DNA of 64,000 bases from Natronosalvus sp042663485 (GTDB lineage: Archaea > Halobacteriota > Halobacteria > Halobacteriales > Natrialbaceae). Numbering within the stretch: position 1 is the first letter of the stretch; each line of letters begins with the position of its first letter. A program made the position numbers and the translations under genes. This document shows, in pieces, positions 53,937 through 63,259 of the stretch. A model generated the notes under the pieces. That model did not search any database, was not told the origin of the DNA, and saw nothing but the letters and a program-made list of their open reading frames with translations. The DNA lies in assembly GCA_042663485.1 (NCBI GenBank), contig JBHTAF010000001.1; one strand, written 5' to 3'.

Positions 53937-55707
53937 GAAGACGGCCTCGAGCGACGACGACGACTCCGGCGGGGCCAATGGCTCCCCAGCGAGTGAGACA
54001 GAGAGTCCGTACACGCTCCAGCGCGAGCGCGAGGAAGGCGGCGACGAGTATCACGCGTTCTGGGCCGACGAGGTGGCGGATCGCATCGAGGCTCGAGAGC
54101 CCGAGGAGCCGATCGTCGTCAAGGGCGGCATCTCCCCCTCTGGCGTCCCCCACCTCGGCAACATGAACGAGATCATGCGCGGGTACTACGTCGCCGAGGT
54201 CCTCCGCGAGCGCGGCCACGAGGTCCGCCAGGTGTTCACCAGCGACGACCGCGATCCCCTTCGCAAGCTCCCGCGCACGCTCTGTGACCTCGAGGGGAAC
54301 CTCGTCGACCTCGGGGACGTCGACGCGGGTGCGCTCGGTCGGAACCTGGGCGCGCCCTACACCGACATCCCGGATCCATTCGGCTGCTGTGACTCCTACG
54401 GCGACCACTTCTCGACCATCATCCAGGACAGCGCGGACGCCCTCGAGGTTCCCATCGACCTCGTCTCGACGACCGACCTCTACCTCGAGGGCGCGTTCGA
54501 CGACGTCGTCGCGTACGTCCTCGAGAACCGCGACCGCGCGGCCGAAGTGCTCTCACAGTACCAGGACAAGGTCGACAGCGACGGTGACTACGTCCCGTTC
54601 AATCCGATCTGTGAGGAGTGCGGCAAGGTGACCGAAACCGTCACCGGCGTCGACCTCGAGGCCGGCACCGTCGCCTACGAGTGCACCGACATGGAGGCCG
54701 GCGACCGGACGATTTCGGGCTGTGGCCACGAGGGAACCGCCGAATTTAGCGAGGGCAAGATGCCCTGGCGCTTCGAGTGGCCCGGCCAGTGGCAGGTCCT
54801 GGGCGTCGACTTCGAGCCCTTCGGAAAGGATCACGCCGAGGGCTCCTGGCCCAGCGGGGAGGATATCTCTCGAAACTTCTTCGAGATCGAACCGCCCGTC
54901 CCGATGGTCTACGAGTGGTTCACCCTCGACGGCGAGCCCTTCTCGTCCTCGCAGGGGTACGTGATTCTGGTTTCAGACGTCCTCGAGGTGCTCGAACCCG
55001 AAGTGCTCCGCTACTTCTTCGCGAAGGATCCGGCGAAAGCCCGGGACTTCAGCGTCGAGCGCCTCGACCTCCTGGTCGACGAGTTCGATCGCTTCGAGGC
55101 GATCTACTTCGGCGAAGTGGAGGCCAGCGAGGACGAGCGGGCGTTCGCCGAGCGAGTCTATCCGCTGGTGGTCGGCGGCGTTACCAGCGACGGTGACGAA
55201 GGCGACGCGACCGGCGTCGACGAACTCGAGGCTCGAGAAGATCGAATTCGCCTCCCCTACACCTTCGCCGCCGTCCTCGGCATGACCGAGGATCCCGACC
55301 TGCGCGAGGAAATCGCCCGCCGCGAGGGTCACATCCCCGACGACGCCCCCGAGTGGGCCGTCGAGGACGCCCTCGACCGCGTCGAGCGCGCCCGGAACTG
55401 GGCCCGGCGCACCGAAAACGAGTTCGACTACGAACTCAAGCGCGAGGAAATCCCGGACCACGACTTCGACACAACGACGGAGGCGGCGCTCGAGGAACTT
55501 GCCGACTTCATCGAGGAAGGCCACACCCCCGACGAGATCCAGGGCGAGATCTACGAGACCGCGAAGCGTCACGACGTCGGCGTCGGCGACTTCTTCGCGG
55601 CCGGCTACCGCCTCTTCTTCGACGAGGAGCAGGGGCCGAAGCTCGGCCCGTTCCTCGCAAAAGTGGATCGGGCGTTCGTCGTTGACCGGCTTCGACGGGA
55701 GCGATAG
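53926..55707 (+). CDS. lysS: Lysyl-tRNA synthetase, class I
   Basis: 593 residues from ATG 53926. The class I signature PHLGN (about 76-80) and a KMSKS-equivalent FSSSQGYVILVSDVL (about 337-351) are present, with a central zinc-ribbon-like insert (CEECGKVTETVTG...SGCGHEG). The acidic 30-residue N-terminal extension is haloarchaeal. Class I LysRS replaces the class II enzyme in most euryarchaea. Coupled to pyrH. Confidence 0.97.
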   Translation: MSTEKTASSDDDDSGGANGSPASETESPYTLQREREEGGDEYHAFWADEVADRIEAREPEEPIVVKGGISPSGVPHLGNMNEIMRGYYVAEVLRERGHEVRQVFTSDDRDPLRKLPRTLCDLEGNLVDLGDVDAGALGRNLGAPYTDIPDPFGCCDSYGDHFSTIIQDSADALEVPIDLVSTTDLYLEGAFDDVVAYVLENRDRAAEVLSQYQDKVDSDGDYVPFNPICEECGKVTETVTGVDLEAGTVAYECTDMEAGDRTISGCGHEGTAEFSEGKMPWRFEWPGQWQVLGVDFEPFGKDHAEGSWPSGEDISRNFFEIEPPVPMVYEWFTLDGEPFSSSQGYVILVSDVLEVLEPEVLRYFFAKDPAKARDFSVERLDLLVDEFDRFEAIYFGEVEASEDERAFAERVYPLVVGGVTSDGDEGDATGVDELEAREDRIRLPYTFAAVLGMTEDPDLREEIARREGHIPDDAPEWAVEDALDRVERARNWARRTENEFDYELKREEIPDHDFDTTTEAALEELADFIEEGHTPDEIQGEIYETAKRHDVGVGDFFAAGYRLFFDEEQGPKLGPFLAKVDRAFVVDRLRRER

Positions 55708-55842
55708 CCTTCGGTCTACGTTTCGGAGCGGGCCCCTGCTGGTACTCCGTCTCTCCGCGACTACTCGTCCCCTCGAGGAGAACACCCTCCGGCACGGTTC
55801 CAGACAAAACGCCTTTGGCTACGCCGCTCCCACAACGTACCA

Positions 55843-57666
55843 ATGCAGACTTCCACGGTCGTCGCGTTCCTCCCCATCTCGGACACTCTCACGTGGATTC
55901 TCGCCGGGATCGCCGCCTACTGGCTGGCCGTCGTCGCCCTCCGCCAGCGCGGTCTCCTCCCCAACTACGTCAAGACCCAGGGGCCGATCCTGACTATCCA
56001 CACGAAACGCGGGCGGGCCTTCCTCGACTGGCTCGCCGGACCGAAACGGTTCTGGCGCGCCTGGGCGAATTTCGGCGTCGGCATCGCCATCGTCGTCATG
56101 GGCGCGATGTTCGTCTTCTTGCTCACCGCCGCGTTCGCCGCCGCGAACTCGCCACAACCCTCGAGCGTCCAGCAACCCTCGAACGTCCTCGTGATTCCGG
56201 GCGTCAACGAGTTCCTGCCGCTGTCGGCTACCCCGGGCATCGTCGTCGGCCTCCTGGTCGGCCTCGTCGTCCACGAGGGTGGCCACGGCCTGCTCTGTCG
56301 CGTCGAGGACATCGACATCGACTCGATGGGCGTCGCCATGCTCGCCGTTCTGCCGATCGGCGCGTTCGTCGAACCCGACCAGGAGAGCAGCCGAGCGGCC
56401 TCCCGGGGGGCGCAAACGCGAATGTTCGCCGCGGGCGTCACGTTCAACTTCGCGGTGACGATCCTCGCGTTCGCCCTGCTCTTCGGCCCGGTCGTCGGAT
56501 CGATCGGCGCCGCCCCGGGCGCCGCCGTCGGCGGCGTCGCCCCCGGTTCGCCCGCCGAAGCCGCGGGCATCCAGCCCAACGACCGCATCACCGCCGTCGA
56601 GGGGCAACCGGTCGAGTCTAACGACGACCTCTCGGAGACGCTCGAGGCCGCGGGTAGCGGCACCGTTACCGTCGAACTCAACGGCGATCGGACCGAGGAG
56701 ATGGACCAGTCCCTGCCGGTGACCGCCGCGCTCGAGGACTCGCCGATCGACATCGAGCCCGGCGACCTCATCCTGGCTGTCGACGGCGAGCCAGTCGTCA
56801 CCGAGGCGGGCTTCCTCGAGGCCGTCGGCGACAGCGAAACGGTCGACCTGACGATCCAGCGCGACGGCGAGGAGCGAACGCTCGAGGCCGTCCCCATCGG
56901 GAGCGTCGTCCAGGTCGCCGACGACGGCCCGCTCACCGAGGCAGGAGCACCCGCCGGTGAGCGATTCGTCATCACCGAGTTCGACGGCGAGCGCACGCAG
57001 TCGTACGCCGACCTCGAGTCCCTGCTCGGCGACACCGATCCCGGCGACGAGGTGACCGTCGCGGGCTACCTCGGCGGCGAGCGCGTCAGCTACGACGTCA
57101 CCCTCGGCGAACGCAGTCAGCTCACCAAGGGCGGAACCGTCGGCTTCTTCAGCGTCGGCGGCATCTCCGGCGTCCAGGTGAGCGACGCCGGCCTGGAGCT
57201 GTACCCGGTCGAGGAGTACCTGGCGGTCCTCGGCGGCGACGCTCAGGGCAGTTACGGCCACATCACCGACAGCTTCCTCGGGAAGGTCGCGTTCGTGCTC
57301 TTCTTGCCGATCGTCTCCGTCGTCGGCCTCCTGCCGTACAACTTCGCCGGCTTCGCCGGCGGTATCGAGAACTTCTATCAGGCCCAGGGGTTGCTCGCCG
57401 GCCTGGGCGACTGGACCGTGTTCGCCCTCGCTAACGCGCTGTTCTGGACCGGCTGGATCAACGTCCAGCTCGGCTTCTTCAACTGCATTCCGGCGTTCCC
57501 GCTCGACGGCGGGCACATCCTCCGGACGAGCACGGAGTCCGTCCTCTCGCGGCTCCCGCTCGAGGCGACCCGGGGGATGGTCCGGGTCGTGACGACGCTC
57601 GTCGGCGTCACGATGCTCGTGAGCTTCCTGTTCATGCTCTTCGGGCCGCAGCTGTTGGCAGGGTGA
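55843..57666 (+). CDS. PDZ-containing site-2-type protease (M50)
   Basis: 607 residues from ATG 55843. N-terminal helices, then HEGGH (about 144-148), a lumenal segment with two PDZ-like repeats (VGGVAPGSPAEAAGIQPNDR; PGDLILAVDGEPVVTEAGF), then helices with PLDGGHILR (Asp about 555). Like RseP-type proteases, PDZ domains would sense or dock substrate before intramembrane cleavage. It is the second M50 protease in the window. It stands alone and is very GC-rich. Confidence 0.93.
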   Translation: MQTSTVVAFLPISDTLTWILAGIAAYWLAVVALRQRGLLPNYVKTQGPILTIHTKRGRAFLDWLAGPKRFWRAWANFGVGIAIVVMGAMFVFLLTAAFAAANSPQPSSVQQPSNVLVIPGVNEFLPLSATPGIVVGLLVGLVVHEGGHGLLCRVEDIDIDSMGVAMLAVLPIGAFVEPDQESSRAASRGAQTRMFAAGVTFNFAVTILAFALLFGPVVGSIGAAPGAAVGGVAPGSPAEAAGIQPNDRITAVEGQPVESNDDLSETLEAAGSGTVTVELNGDRTEEMDQSLPVTAALEDSPIDIEPGDLILAVDGEPVVTEAGFLEAVGDSETVDLTIQRDGEERTLEAVPIGSVVQVADDGPLTEAGAPAGERFVITEFDGERTQSYADLESLLGDTDPGDEVTVAGYLGGERVSYDVTLGERSQLTKGGTVGFFSVGGISGVQVSDAGLELYPVEEYLAVLGGDAQGSYGHITDSFLGKVAFVLFLPIVSVVGLLPYNFAGFAGGIENFYQAQGLLAGLGDWTVFALANALFWTGWINVQLGFFNCIPAFPLDGGHILRTSTESVLSRLPLEATRGMVRVVTTLVGVTMLVSFLFMLFGPQLLAG

Positions 57667-58136
57667 CCGGCCGAGAAGGTCTTGGCTCGAGGAAGTAATC
57701 GAATCGAGTGCTCGCCGGCGTTGCAAATCAACCTGAAGACGGCCGGGCCCGGCTGTCGCCGCCGCTGCCCGAAACCGGCAATTTCCTCCGCATCGTAGCG
57801 AGCGACGAGCACCCGATCTCCAACCGCCTGGACCGATAGCGTACTGGTTCGGAGTGCTCACGGCGAGCGGCAGGAACGTCGGTCGGGCATGCCGGGGCCG
57901 ACCCCGGCGAGGCCGGCGGACGCCCGGATAGGATCGACCTTCGCTACTGATCTCGCTGATGGGCGCGTCACGGGTACCGGCAAGAATGTGAACGTTTCGC
58001 GCAGCGCAAGCAGCGTTGACCGTGATACCAAGAGGCATTGATAAGGACTCTGTAAGATATTCGCACGCAAGTCGCGTCGGTGATTCACCATGCACGGTAC
58101 AGACGGTCCCCCGGACCAGAACCGGAGGACGACACG
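57667..58136. other. Non-coding stretch upstream of the siroheme reductase
   Basis: About 470 bases. A perfect palindrome GCCGGGCCCGGC (57742-57753) could terminate the protease transcript. The 100 bases before 58137 are AT-richer and carry the promoter of the reductase operon. No gene seen. Confidence 0.5.
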
Positions 58137-59879
58137 ATGAACGCGGTCGAGGAGTGGAAACGAGAGAAGCACCCGCTGGACGTCATCGATGACGTCAGGC
58201 GATACGCCGAGGAGGGGTTGTCCTTCGACGAGATTGAAGAACGCGGCGGCGGCGGCGAGTGGGAACGGCTCAAGTGGGCCGGTATGTACAGCCACGGCGT
58301 CCAGGACGGCTACTTCATGATGCGGACGAAGGTTCCGGGCGGGTACCTTACACCCGATCAGGCCGAGGTGATCGGCGAGGTCGTCGAGGAGTACGCCAGG
58401 GCACCCGAGGCGTACGGCGGCGAGAACCAGAACGAATGCTGGGGCGACGCCTACCTCGACATCACCACGCGTCAGGACGTCCAGAAACACTGGGTGGAGA
58501 TCGAGGACGTCCCCGACGTCTGGGAGCGCTACGACGAGGTCGGCCTGACGACGATCCAGGGGTGCGGTGACGGCGCGCGGAACGTGCTCGGCTGTCCCGC
58601 GGCGGGGCTCGACGATCACGAGTGCTTCGACGCCCAGCCGGTCGTCGACGCCGTCTCCGAGTACTTCACCGGCAACCGCGAGTACGCGAACCTCCCCCGG
58701 AAGTTCAAGATGACGATCACGGGGTGCAAACACGACTGCGGCCAGTCCCAGATCAACGACCTCGGGCTGGTTCCCGCACGCAAGGAACTCGACGGACAGG
58801 AGTACTACGGCTTCCACGTCCGCGTTGGCGGCGGCCTCTCGGACGGCCCGCGGATGGCCTCGAACCTCGACGTGTTCGTCTTGCCTGAAGATGCCGTCGA
58901 GTTCTGCCGGGCGGTCGCCCAGACGTTCAAGGAGCTCGGCGACCGCAACAACCGCGGCGTCTGCCGGATGCGCTACCTCGTCGAGCAGCTCGGCCCCGAG
59001 ACGTTCGAGGAGGCGATTCGCGACCGCTGCACCGTCGACTTGCCCACCAGGGGCATCGACCTCACCGAGGGGTACGCCGGCGACCACGTCGGCGTCCACG
59101 ACCAGAAACAGGAGGGCCTGACGTACGTCGGCTTCAACGTGATCGCCGGGCGGATGGGCGGCGACGAGTTCGCCGAGGCGGCCCGCGCGGCCAGGACGTA
59201 CGGCGCCGAGGACGCCTCGATCCGGCTGGCGACCGACCAGAACTTCCTCATCACCCACGTTCCGGTGGAGAACGTCGAGGACCTGCTCGCGGAGCCGTTC
59301 GCCCAGGACTACCAGCCTGATCCAGGGCCGTTCTCGCGCGGCGCCGTCGGCTGCACCGGTTCGGAGTTCTGCAACTACGGCATCATCGAGACGAAAAAGC
59401 GCGTCAGGCGCTGGGCCCGCGAACTCGACGACCGCATCGACACGCCAGACGACCTCGAGGTCGTCCGGATGCACATGTCGGGCTGTTCCGCATCGTGCGC
59501 CCAGCCCCAGATCGCGGACATCGGCTTCCGTGGTGAGACCGTCCAGGTCGATACTGGCGGTGAGAGCGCGGAGCCTCGCTCCGCGGACGATTCGAGCGGG
59601 CAAAACCCGCGAGACGCTGACGACATCGTCGAGGGCATGGACTTCGGCCTCGGCGGCTCGCTCGGGTCCGACAACGAGTTCCTCGACTGGGTCGAGAATG
59701 CGGTCCCCGCCGAGGCGGTCATCCCCGCCCTCGAGCGGCTGTTCGAGGCCTACGCCGAGGGCCGGGCCGACGGCGAGCGGTTCTACGAGTGGTGTCGCCG
59801 GGTCGACAACGGGCGACTGCGCTCGATCATGAAGCAGGCAGACGCACCCGTCACCGAGGGGGTGGCTGTCGATGACTGA
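58137..59879 (+). CDS. Siroheme nitrite/sulfite reductase
   Basis: 580 residues from ATG 58137, chosen over an upstream in-frame codon because MNAVEEWKREKHPLDV starts the family. Two ferredoxin-like/NirD-like halves: TIQGCGDGARNVLGCPA, TGCKHDCGQSQINDLGLVPA, RVGGGLSDGPRMASNLDVF. The siroheme-4Fe4S ligands are Cys 406 and 412 (CTGSEFC) and Cys 450 and 454 (CSASC). It reduces nitrite to ammonia or sulfite to sulfide with six electrons. It overlaps the next gene, an F420-type flavoprotein, which is a likely electron donor. Confidence 0.93.
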   Translation: MNAVEEWKREKHPLDVIDDVRRYAEEGLSFDEIEERGGGGEWERLKWAGMYSHGVQDGYFMMRTKVPGGYLTPDQAEVIGEVVEEYARAPEAYGGENQNECWGDAYLDITTRQDVQKHWVEIEDVPDVWERYDEVGLTTIQGCGDGARNVLGCPAAGLDDHECFDAQPVVDAVSEYFTGNREYANLPRKFKMTITGCKHDCGQSQINDLGLVPARKELDGQEYYGFHVRVGGGLSDGPRMASNLDVFVLPEDAVEFCRAVAQTFKELGDRNNRGVCRMRYLVEQLGPETFEEAIRDRCTVDLPTRGIDLTEGYAGDHVGVHDQKQEGLTYVGFNVIAGRMGGDEFAEAARAARTYGAEDASIRLATDQNFLITHVPVENVEDLLAEPFAQDYQPDPGPFSRGAVGCTGSEFCNYGIIETKKRVRRWARELDDRIDTPDDLEVVRMHMSGCSASCAQPQIADIGFRGETVQVDTGGESAEPRSADDSSGQNPRDADDIVEGMDFGLGGSLGSDNEFLDWVENAVPAEAVIPALERLFEAYAEGRADGERFYEWCRRVDNGRLRSIMKQADAPVTEGVAVDD

Positions 59880-61542
59880 GGAACACGACGAGCGGACGAC
59901 CGAGGAACGGGACAGCGACGTCGACGATACCCCCGCGTTCCCGGCAGTCCCCGAGACGGACGCCGACGATGACGAGGAGTCGGTCCCAATTGCCTCCGGC
60001 GCGCGGATCCACCGCCCCGACAGCGAACACGGCACGATTCCCGCCGACGGCGTCGGTCCCGGCGGCGAGGAATCCGAGTCGGCCACGGCGGCTACGGCGG
60101 AAACCGCCAACGAGGGCTCGTCGGAGATCCATTCCGACGGCGTTCCCGTGAGTGAAACGAACGAGGGCAGGTCAGGGCTTCGCCCTGACGGTGGCGCTCG
60201 ACCGGCAAACGTCGACGCCGACGGAACCCTCGGCGACGTGGAGTTCACCGAACCCGCCGAAGGGGTCAGCCAGGACGTCGACAGCGGTGCGCCCGACGAG
60301 CGCGTCGGCGTTCCCGAGGGCGTCGACCTCGAGACGCCGGGCTACGAGATCCGCTCGGAGATGAACGACATCGAGACGCCCGACGAGAAGACCTGGTTCA
60401 TGGAACTGGACGAGGCCGTCATCGACGACGGCCGCTGTATCCAGTGTGGAACCTGCGTTTCGGCCTGTCCGTCGGACTCCATCGGCGTCGGTGACGACGA
60501 CCTGCCGAAACTGGTCAAGATGTGCACCGGCTGTTCGCTCTGCTGGGACTTCTGTCCCCGCGGCGGCCTGCGCTACGAGCGCCAGTGGAAGATCACCGGC
60601 GGCGACGACAACGTCTCGGGCGCAGGCGACCCGATCACGGAGTTCTCCGCGAAGGTCGACGACGACTGGACCGGCGGGGCCCAGGACGGCGGCGTCGTCA
60701 CCGGCATCCTCGCCACTCTGCTCGAGGCCGGCGAGATCGACGGCGCGCTCATCGCTACCGAGAGCGAGGAGGAGCCCTGGAAGGCCGAGAGCTACCTCGC
60801 CACCAGCCGCGAGGACCTGATCGAGAACGCGGGCACCATCTACAACCAGACGCTCGCGCTCGGCAACCTCGATCTCGGTCAGTGGGAGCACAAGCTTCCC
60901 GACGAGCCCTGGGAGGACATCTCGCTGGCGCTCGTGGGCACTCCCTGCGAGATCGAGGGCATCCGCGCCCTGCAGGACTTCGGCTGGGAATACGGCGCCC
61001 AGGAGGAGGGCATCCGCGCGGTGGACTACACCATCGCGCTGATGTGCACCAAGAACTTCAACTACTACAGCCTCATGGGCGAGCACCTCGAGGAACAGCG
61101 GGGCATCTCGCCCGACGAGATCGGCAAGATGGACGTCCTCCACGGGAAGTTGATGGTCTACGGCCACGACGGCCGGATGGTGCTGGAGGAGGACATCGAG
61201 AACTTCCACGACGCCGCGCTCAAGGGCTGCGACGAGTGCGCCGACTTCACCGGCTATGCCGCCGACATCACCGTCGGCTCCGTCGGCTCCGCCGACGAGT
61301 TCTCGAGCGTCATCGTCCGCACCGAGCAGGGGCTGCAGGCGTGGGAACTCACCGAACCCGTTCTCGAGTACCACGACCTCGAGGACCGGTCGGCCATCGG
61401 CGGCCTTCAGAGCTGGGACAAGAAGAAGGCCTTCGAGAGCCTCGAGCGGCCGTTCGACCCCGACGCGCCGCGGTTCATCGACTACGCCGACCACGCGGAA
61501 CACTACGGCACGAAGCTGAACCCGCACGACGCTGGGCACTGA
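59872..61542 (+). CDS. FrhB/FpoF-like F420-dehydrogenase beta subunit
   Basis: 556 residues from ATG 59872, overlapping the reductase by 8 bases. After about 160 acidic disordered residues come two 4Fe4S clusters, CIQCGTCVSACPSDS (about 189-203) and CTGCSLCWDFCP (about 222-233), then the FrhB N and C domains (VVTGILATLLEAGEIDGALI, LVGTPCEIEGIRALQ, MCTKNFNYYSL, CADFTGYAADITVGSVG). It would oxidise reduced coenzyme F420 and pass electrons to the siroheme reductase. The pairing parallels the fused F420-dependent sulfite reductase of methanogens, here in two genes. Confidence 0.9.
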   Translation: MTEEHDERTTEERDSDVDDTPAFPAVPETDADDDEESVPIASGARIHRPDSEHGTIPADGVGPGGEESESATAATAETANEGSSEIHSDGVPVSETNEGRSGLRPDGGARPANVDADGTLGDVEFTEPAEGVSQDVDSGAPDERVGVPEGVDLETPGYEIRSEMNDIETPDEKTWFMELDEAVIDDGRCIQCGTCVSACPSDSIGVGDDDLPKLVKMCTGCSLCWDFCPRGGLRYERQWKITGGDDNVSGAGDPITEFSAKVDDDWTGGAQDGGVVTGILATLLEAGEIDGALIATESEEEPWKAESYLATSREDLIENAGTIYNQTLALGNLDLGQWEHKLPDEPWEDISLALVGTPCEIEGIRALQDFGWEYGAQEEGIRAVDYTIALMCTKNFNYYSLMGEHLEEQRGISPDEIGKMDVLHGKLMVYGHDGRMVLEEDIENFHDAALKGCDECADFTGYAADITVGSVGSADEFSSVIVRTEQGLQAWELTEPVLEYHDLEDRSAIGGLQSWDKKKAFESLERPFDPDAPRFIDYADHAEHYGTKLNPHDAGH

Positions 61543-61751
61543 ACGGACCAACCGATGCCGGACGACCGGCGAGCCGTCGGGCGCCACCTGCACCTGTACC
61601 TGCGGCTGAAGCGCCCCCTTCGGACCGACTCGAGGCACCGTCCGCGAGCCGTTCGAGGTTCGAGGCTCGAGTGGTGACGAGAGCGGCGCTCGGAGGGAAG
61701 GTCGTCTCGAGCAATCGGTACAATAAATGTCACCGCCTGCGGAATGCCGGT

Positions 61752-62429
61752 ATGCCGATCGAAGACCGCGGTGACGCCTACCTCGTCACCCACGCGCTGG
61801 CGAAGGACACGCTCTCGCGCCTGCGGGACGTCGAAACCGAACAGGTGAGCTTCCGCAAGGGACTCGTGAAACTCGGACGGATCTGTGGCTACGAGATCAT
61901 CGACGGGCGCATGGAGACCGAGTACGTCGAGATCGAGACACCCCTCGAGCCCACGATGGGCGAGCGGGTCAAGGGGCTCGACGACGTGGTCATCATCAAC
62001 GTCCTCCGGGCCGCGACGCCGTTCGTCGAGGGATTGCTCAAGGCCTTCCCGCGCGCCCGCCAGGGCGTCATCAGCGCCAGTCGCGACGAGGAGGCCGGGC
62101 GCGACGAGAACGGCACCTTCCCGATCACCATCGACTACGTCAAGCTCCCCGAGATCACCGAGGACGACACCGTGATCGTCGCGGATCCGATGCTCGCGAC
62201 CGGCAGCACGATGAACGCCGTCCTCGAGCACGTGGTCGCGAACTCGACCGATCCGGAGCACCTGATCGTCCTCTCGGCGGTTTCGGCGCCCGAGGGCCTG
62301 CTTCGCGTGAGCGAGGCCGTCCCCGAGGCCGACCTCCTGACGGTGGCCATCGACGACCACCTCGACGAGAACGGCTTCATCGTCCCCGGCCTGGGTGACG
62401 CCGGCGACCGGGCGTTCCGGACGACCTGA
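61752..62429 (+). CDS. upp: Uracil phosphoribosyltransferase
   Basis: 225 residues from ATG 61752. Salvages uracil to UMP with PRPP. PRPP loop VIVADPMLATGSTMNAVLEH, uracil-binding end DNGFIVPGLGD-like (ENGFIVPGLGDAGDRAFRT) and NVLRAATPFVEGLL are all present. Monocistronic. Confidence 0.97.
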   Translation: MPIEDRGDAYLVTHALAKDTLSRLRDVETEQVSFRKGLVKLGRICGYEIIDGRMETEYVEIETPLEPTMGERVKGLDDVVIINVLRAATPFVEGLLKAFPRARQGVISASRDEEAGRDENGTFPITIDYVKLPEITEDDTVIVADPMLATGSTMNAVLEHVVANSTDPEHLIVLSAVSAPEGLLRVSEAVPEADLLTVAIDDHLDENGFIVPGLGDAGDRAFRTT

Positions 62430-62538
62430 GCGGTCGACGGGCCGTCTTTCTGTGGGCGTGTTTCCACGACAGGGTGTCGCTCGAGCGAGAGTCAGTGACC
62501 GAACCGGCGACTCAGAGAGAGAACGAAAGAGCGACGCC

Positions 62539-63138
62539 TCACTCGAGCGTCTCGGCGAAAAAATCGCCAATCTCCGTCGCGACCGACTCGTGCTGGCCGA
62601 CGAAGAAGTGATCCGCCGAGAACTCGAGCACGCGGTCGCCCCGCTCCGTCGCCGCCTCGACGACCGGTTCCCAGTCGACGGTCGTATCCCGGACGCCGTA
62701 GCCGATCTGGACCGGAATATCGAGCGACGCGAGCGCCGGCACCACCTCGAGATCCTGGCCGAGGCTCGAGGGCGGCGCCAGTGCCGAGACCGCGTCGACG
62801 GCGGGGTCGTCGGCGCTCGCGAGCAGGGCCAGGCCGGAGCCGAAACTGAAGCCGAAGACGCCGACGCGGTCGTATCGTGGGCTCGCCCAGCGGATCGCGT
62901 TCCGGACGTCTTCTCGCTCGCCGTGGCCCTCGTTCCACTCCCCGTAGTCGATCCGCAGGCAGGCAATTCCCCGCTCGACGAGGGCGTCGCTGACGGCGAC
63001 CAGGCGCCGATCACTTCGATTTCCCCCGTGCTGGGGGTGAGGCGGACAGGCGACGACGATGGCAGTCGGCTCCGACGACGGTTCCTCGAGCGTGGCCCGG
63101 ACGTCTCGCGCTCCGGGGACGACGATCGGCTGTGACAC
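62539..63138 (-). CDS. Alpha/beta hydrolase
   Basis: 199 residues from ATG 63138. Nucleophile elbow GFSFGSG (Ser 98), an oxyanion-side CPPHPQHGGNRSDRRLVAVS motif and the late DHFFVGQ with the His fit the small dienelactone-hydrolase/acyl-esterase-like group. Substrate unknown. Convergent with upp, divergent from the S9 peptidase. Confidence 0.88.
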   Translation of the reverse strand: MSQPIVVPGARDVRATLEEPSSEPTAIVVACPPHPQHGGNRSDRRLVAVSDALVERGIACLRIDYGEWNEGHGEREDVRNAIRWASPRYDRVGVFGFSFGSGLALLASADDPAVDAVSALAPPSSLGQDLEVVPALASLDIPVQIGYGVRDTTVDWEPVVEAATERGDRVLEFSADHFFVGQHESVATEIGDFFAETLE

Positions 63139-63259
63139 GGCCGGCGGTTCGGGCTCGAGAGGCTTGAAGCCACCATATCGCCCGCTGGCGATGGTGCGGA
63201 AGGCGGAGAGACGTGACGCATTTCCAAGTATTGAAGAGCCCCCCGAGTCACGGTGACGT

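Noticed and set aside
55819..60248. Very long minus-strand open frames opposite the M50 protease and siroheme reductase
   Set aside because: They are antisense shadows caused by GC-rich codon bias; the plus-strand frames hold clear family motifs.
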